The notes under the pieces: generated by a model
The model's database searches: none
Seen by the model: only the letters and a program-made list of their open reading frames with translations
What the model was told of the DNA's origin: nothing
Assembly: GCA_963828075.1 (NCBI GenBank)
Contig: CAWHDH010000017.1
Span: forward strand, 558,001-622,000
Reading direction: 5' to 3'
Length of the DNA: 64,000 nucleotides
Source: JACCYI01 sp963828075
Lineage (GTDB): Bacteria > Actinomycetota > Thermoleophilia > Solirubrobacterales > Solirubrobacteraceae
Made by a program: the position numbers and the translations under genes
Shown: in pieces, positions 62,700 through 64,000 of the stretch
How the letters are laid out: every line of letters starts with the position of its first letter
How positions within the stretch are numbered: position 1 is the stretch's first letter

Positions 62700-63728
62700 C
62701 TAGACCTCGAGCGCCTTCGCCCAGAGGTTGATGCCGGTGTCCACGGCGTGCTCGTCGATCGCGGACAGCTCGTCGTCGGTGAACACCGGGCCGCCGAGCG
62801 CGCCGACGTTGTCCTCGAGCTGGCGGACGCTCGAGGCGCCGATCAGCGCCGAGGTCATCCGTGGGTCGCGCAGGACCCAGGCGATCGCCATCTGGGCGAG
62901 CGTCTGGCCGCGGGCCCCGGCGATCTCGTTGAGCGCGCGGACGTGGGAGAGGTTCTCCTCGGTCAGCCACCCCGGGTCGAATGACTTGCCGGCCGCCGCC
63001 CGTGAGTCCTCCGGGACGCCCTCGAGGTAGCGGTTCGTGAGCAGCCCCTGGGCGAGCGGGGAGAACGCGATGCAGCCCGCGCCCTCGGCCTCGAGCGTGT
63101 CGAGCAGGCGGTCGTCCTCGGTCCAGCGGTTGACCATCGAATAGGACGGCTGGTGGATGAGCAGCGGCGTCCCGAGCTCGCGCAGGATCCCCGCGGCCTC
63201 GGCCGTGCGCTCACTCGTGTAGCTCGAGATCCCGACGTAGAGTGCCTTGCCCTGGCGGACCGCCGTGTCGAGCGCGCCCATCGTCTCCTCGAGCGGCGTG
63301 TCCGGGTCGGGGCGGTGCGAGTAGAAGATGTCGACGTACTCGAGGCCCATGCGCGCGAGGCTCTGATCCAGGCTCGCGAGCATGTACTTGCGCGAGCCCC
63401 ACTCCCCGTACGGCCCGGGCCACATGTCGTAGCCGGCCTTGGTGGAGATGACGAGCTCGTCGCGGAACGGCCGCAGGTCCTCTCGCATCATCCGGCCGAA
63501 GTTCTTCTCCGCCCCGCCGTACGGCGGGCCGTAGTTGTTGGCGAGATCGATATGGGTGACGCCGAGGTCGAAGGCGCGCAGCACGATTGCGCGCTGCACC
63601 TCGTACGGCTTGTCGTCGCCGAAGTTGTTCCAGAGGCCGAGGGAGACGGCGGGGAGCTCGAGGCCGGAGCGTCCGCTGCGGCGATATTCGATGGCGTCGT
63701 AACGATCGGGCGAGGGGAGATGAGGCAT
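62700..63728 (-). CDS. Aldo/keto reductase, YghZ/Gpr-like
   Basis: The 342-residue NADPH-dependent reductase has the AKR tetrad: Asp in THIDLANNYG, Tyr in the same block, Lys in ISTKAGYDMW and His in YSHRPDPDTP. The NADPH clamp is in SALIGASSVRQLEDNV. The sequence LGLWNNFGDD and WGSRKYMLASLDQSL place it with YghZ-type L-glyceraldehyde-3-phosphate or methylglyoxal reductases. The ATG at 63728 is preferred because the frame before it is not conserved. It converges on aceB 22 bases from its stop. Confidence 0.9.
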   Translation of the reverse strand: MPHLPSPDRYDAIEYRRSGRSGLELPAVSLGLWNNFGDDKPYEVQRAIVLRAFDLGVTHIDLANNYGPPYGGAEKNFGRMMREDLRPFRDELVISTKAGYDMWPGPYGEWGSRKYMLASLDQSLARMGLEYVDIFYSHRPDPDTPLEETMGALDTAVRQGKALYVGISSYTSERTAEAAGILRELGTPLLIHQPSYSMVNRWTEDDRLLDTLEAEGAGCIAFSPLAQGLLTNRYLEGVPEDSRAAAGKSFDPGWLTEENLSHVRALNEIAGARGQTLAQMAIAWVLRDPRMTSALIGASSVRQLEDNVGALGGPVFTDDELSAIDEHAVDTGINLWAKALEV

Positions 63729-63834
63729 GGTGGCAAACGGTAGCCGAGACCCTCGCGGTGCGGCTGCCCGCACCCCGCCGAAGCCTGGCAGCGCGATGGC
63801 CCGCGGCGCCCCCGGACGGCAGACTGACAAACAC

Positions 63835-64000
63835 ATGCCAGTCCGCCGCCGCCTCGCCATCGTCGCCGTCGCATTCGCGGCCGCCCTCACCCTCCTGCTC
63901 GGTGTCGTGCTCGTGCTCAACGGGCTGGGATCCGCGTTCGCGTCGACCGAGCACCGCGAGCGCTCGTTCCCCGCGCCGGTCGAGCGGGTGGAGATCGACG
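63835..64000 (+). CDS. Membrane-anchored DUF4097-like protein, C-terminus beyond window
   Basis: Only the first 55 codons are present: a basic start MPVRRR, a hydrophobic anchor or signal (about 7-30) and then RSFPAPVERVEID, the usual opening of the beta-helical DUF4097 (adhesin-like) domain. No function is established for it. The ATG follows a short AT-rich segment ACTGACAAACAC that may hold its promoter. The gene is divergent from the AKR gene. Confidence 0.6.
   Translation, partial: MPVRRRLAIVAVAFAAALTLLLGVVLVLNGLGSAFASTEHRERSFPAPVERVEID

Overview
The window is very GC-rich, densely packed bacterial DNA. Stops and starts repeatedly overlap as ATGA, GTGA or TGATG, GTG starts are common, and codons end almost always in G or C. 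The gene set (GarA-like FHA protein beside a MerR/FtsR-like regulator, WS/DGAT acyltransferase, tandem-GNAT protein, RsiG-like protein, rpf/RlpA-type cell-wall gene behind a c-di-AMP riboswitch) points to a deep-branching Actinomycetota chromosome, most likely Thermoleophilia/Solirubrobacterales. This placement is inferred from gene content, not from a marker phylogeny. No tRNA, rRNA, CRISPR array, prophage or intact transposon was seen.

Region by region. 1-5.5 kb: a truncated secreted GH3 beta-glucosidase, an ICMT-like membrane methyltransferase, an orphan mini flagellar-rod protein, DUF488, AlkD- and NagD-like genes, an acetoacetate-decarboxylase-like enzyme and an AraC regulator, then a hairpin-rich intergenic stretch that may be an RNA. 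5.5-13 kb: a tandem GNAT protein, a decayed MFS transporter, a divergent TetR/MMPL efflux pair with recognisable operators, and a coupled FAD-oxidoreductase/PadR pair. 13-20 kb: LMW phosphatase plus fructosamine kinase (likely protein deglycation), a J-domain protein, a YcaQ-like glycosylase and a minus-strand run of VOC, DsbA-like, SRAP and YqgE genes. 20-26.5 kb: MscS, Lgt and a zinc ABC importer (znuA-znuB-znuC-znuB) divergent from a Fur/Zur regulator, with a candidate Zur box between them.

26.5-39 kb: a Tat-exported peptidoglycan amidase, M48 protease, alpha/beta hydrolase, CnoX-like chaperedoxin, DUF2855, DNA polymerase IV, an RlpA-like protein under a c-di-AMP (ydaO-type) riboswitch, an ECF sigma factor, WS/DGAT, DUF3105, NAD synthetase and a thioesterase. 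39-47.5 kb: a membrane protein with a cytoplasmic HTH and about 100 residues of Glu-Pro repeat, converging on a long minus-strand operon reading proS, CDP-alcohol phosphatidyltransferase, RsiG-like, FHA, MerR, apt, SRPBCC and an AGPS-like flavoenzyme.

47.5-64 kb: Mn superoxide dismutase, two tandem secreted clan-A glycoside hydrolase paralogues coupled to a methyltransferase, and a broken alpha/beta hydrolase. Then comes a two-carbon/three-carbon acid module: lutABC (minus) divergent from lctP-glcD-glcE-glcF-aceB (plus) around a shared palindrome. This would import lactate/glycolate, oxidise lactate to pyruvate and glycolate to glyoxylate, and condense glyoxylate with acetyl-CoA to malate. 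The window ends with an aldo/keto reductase and the start of a membrane-anchored DUF4097-like protein.
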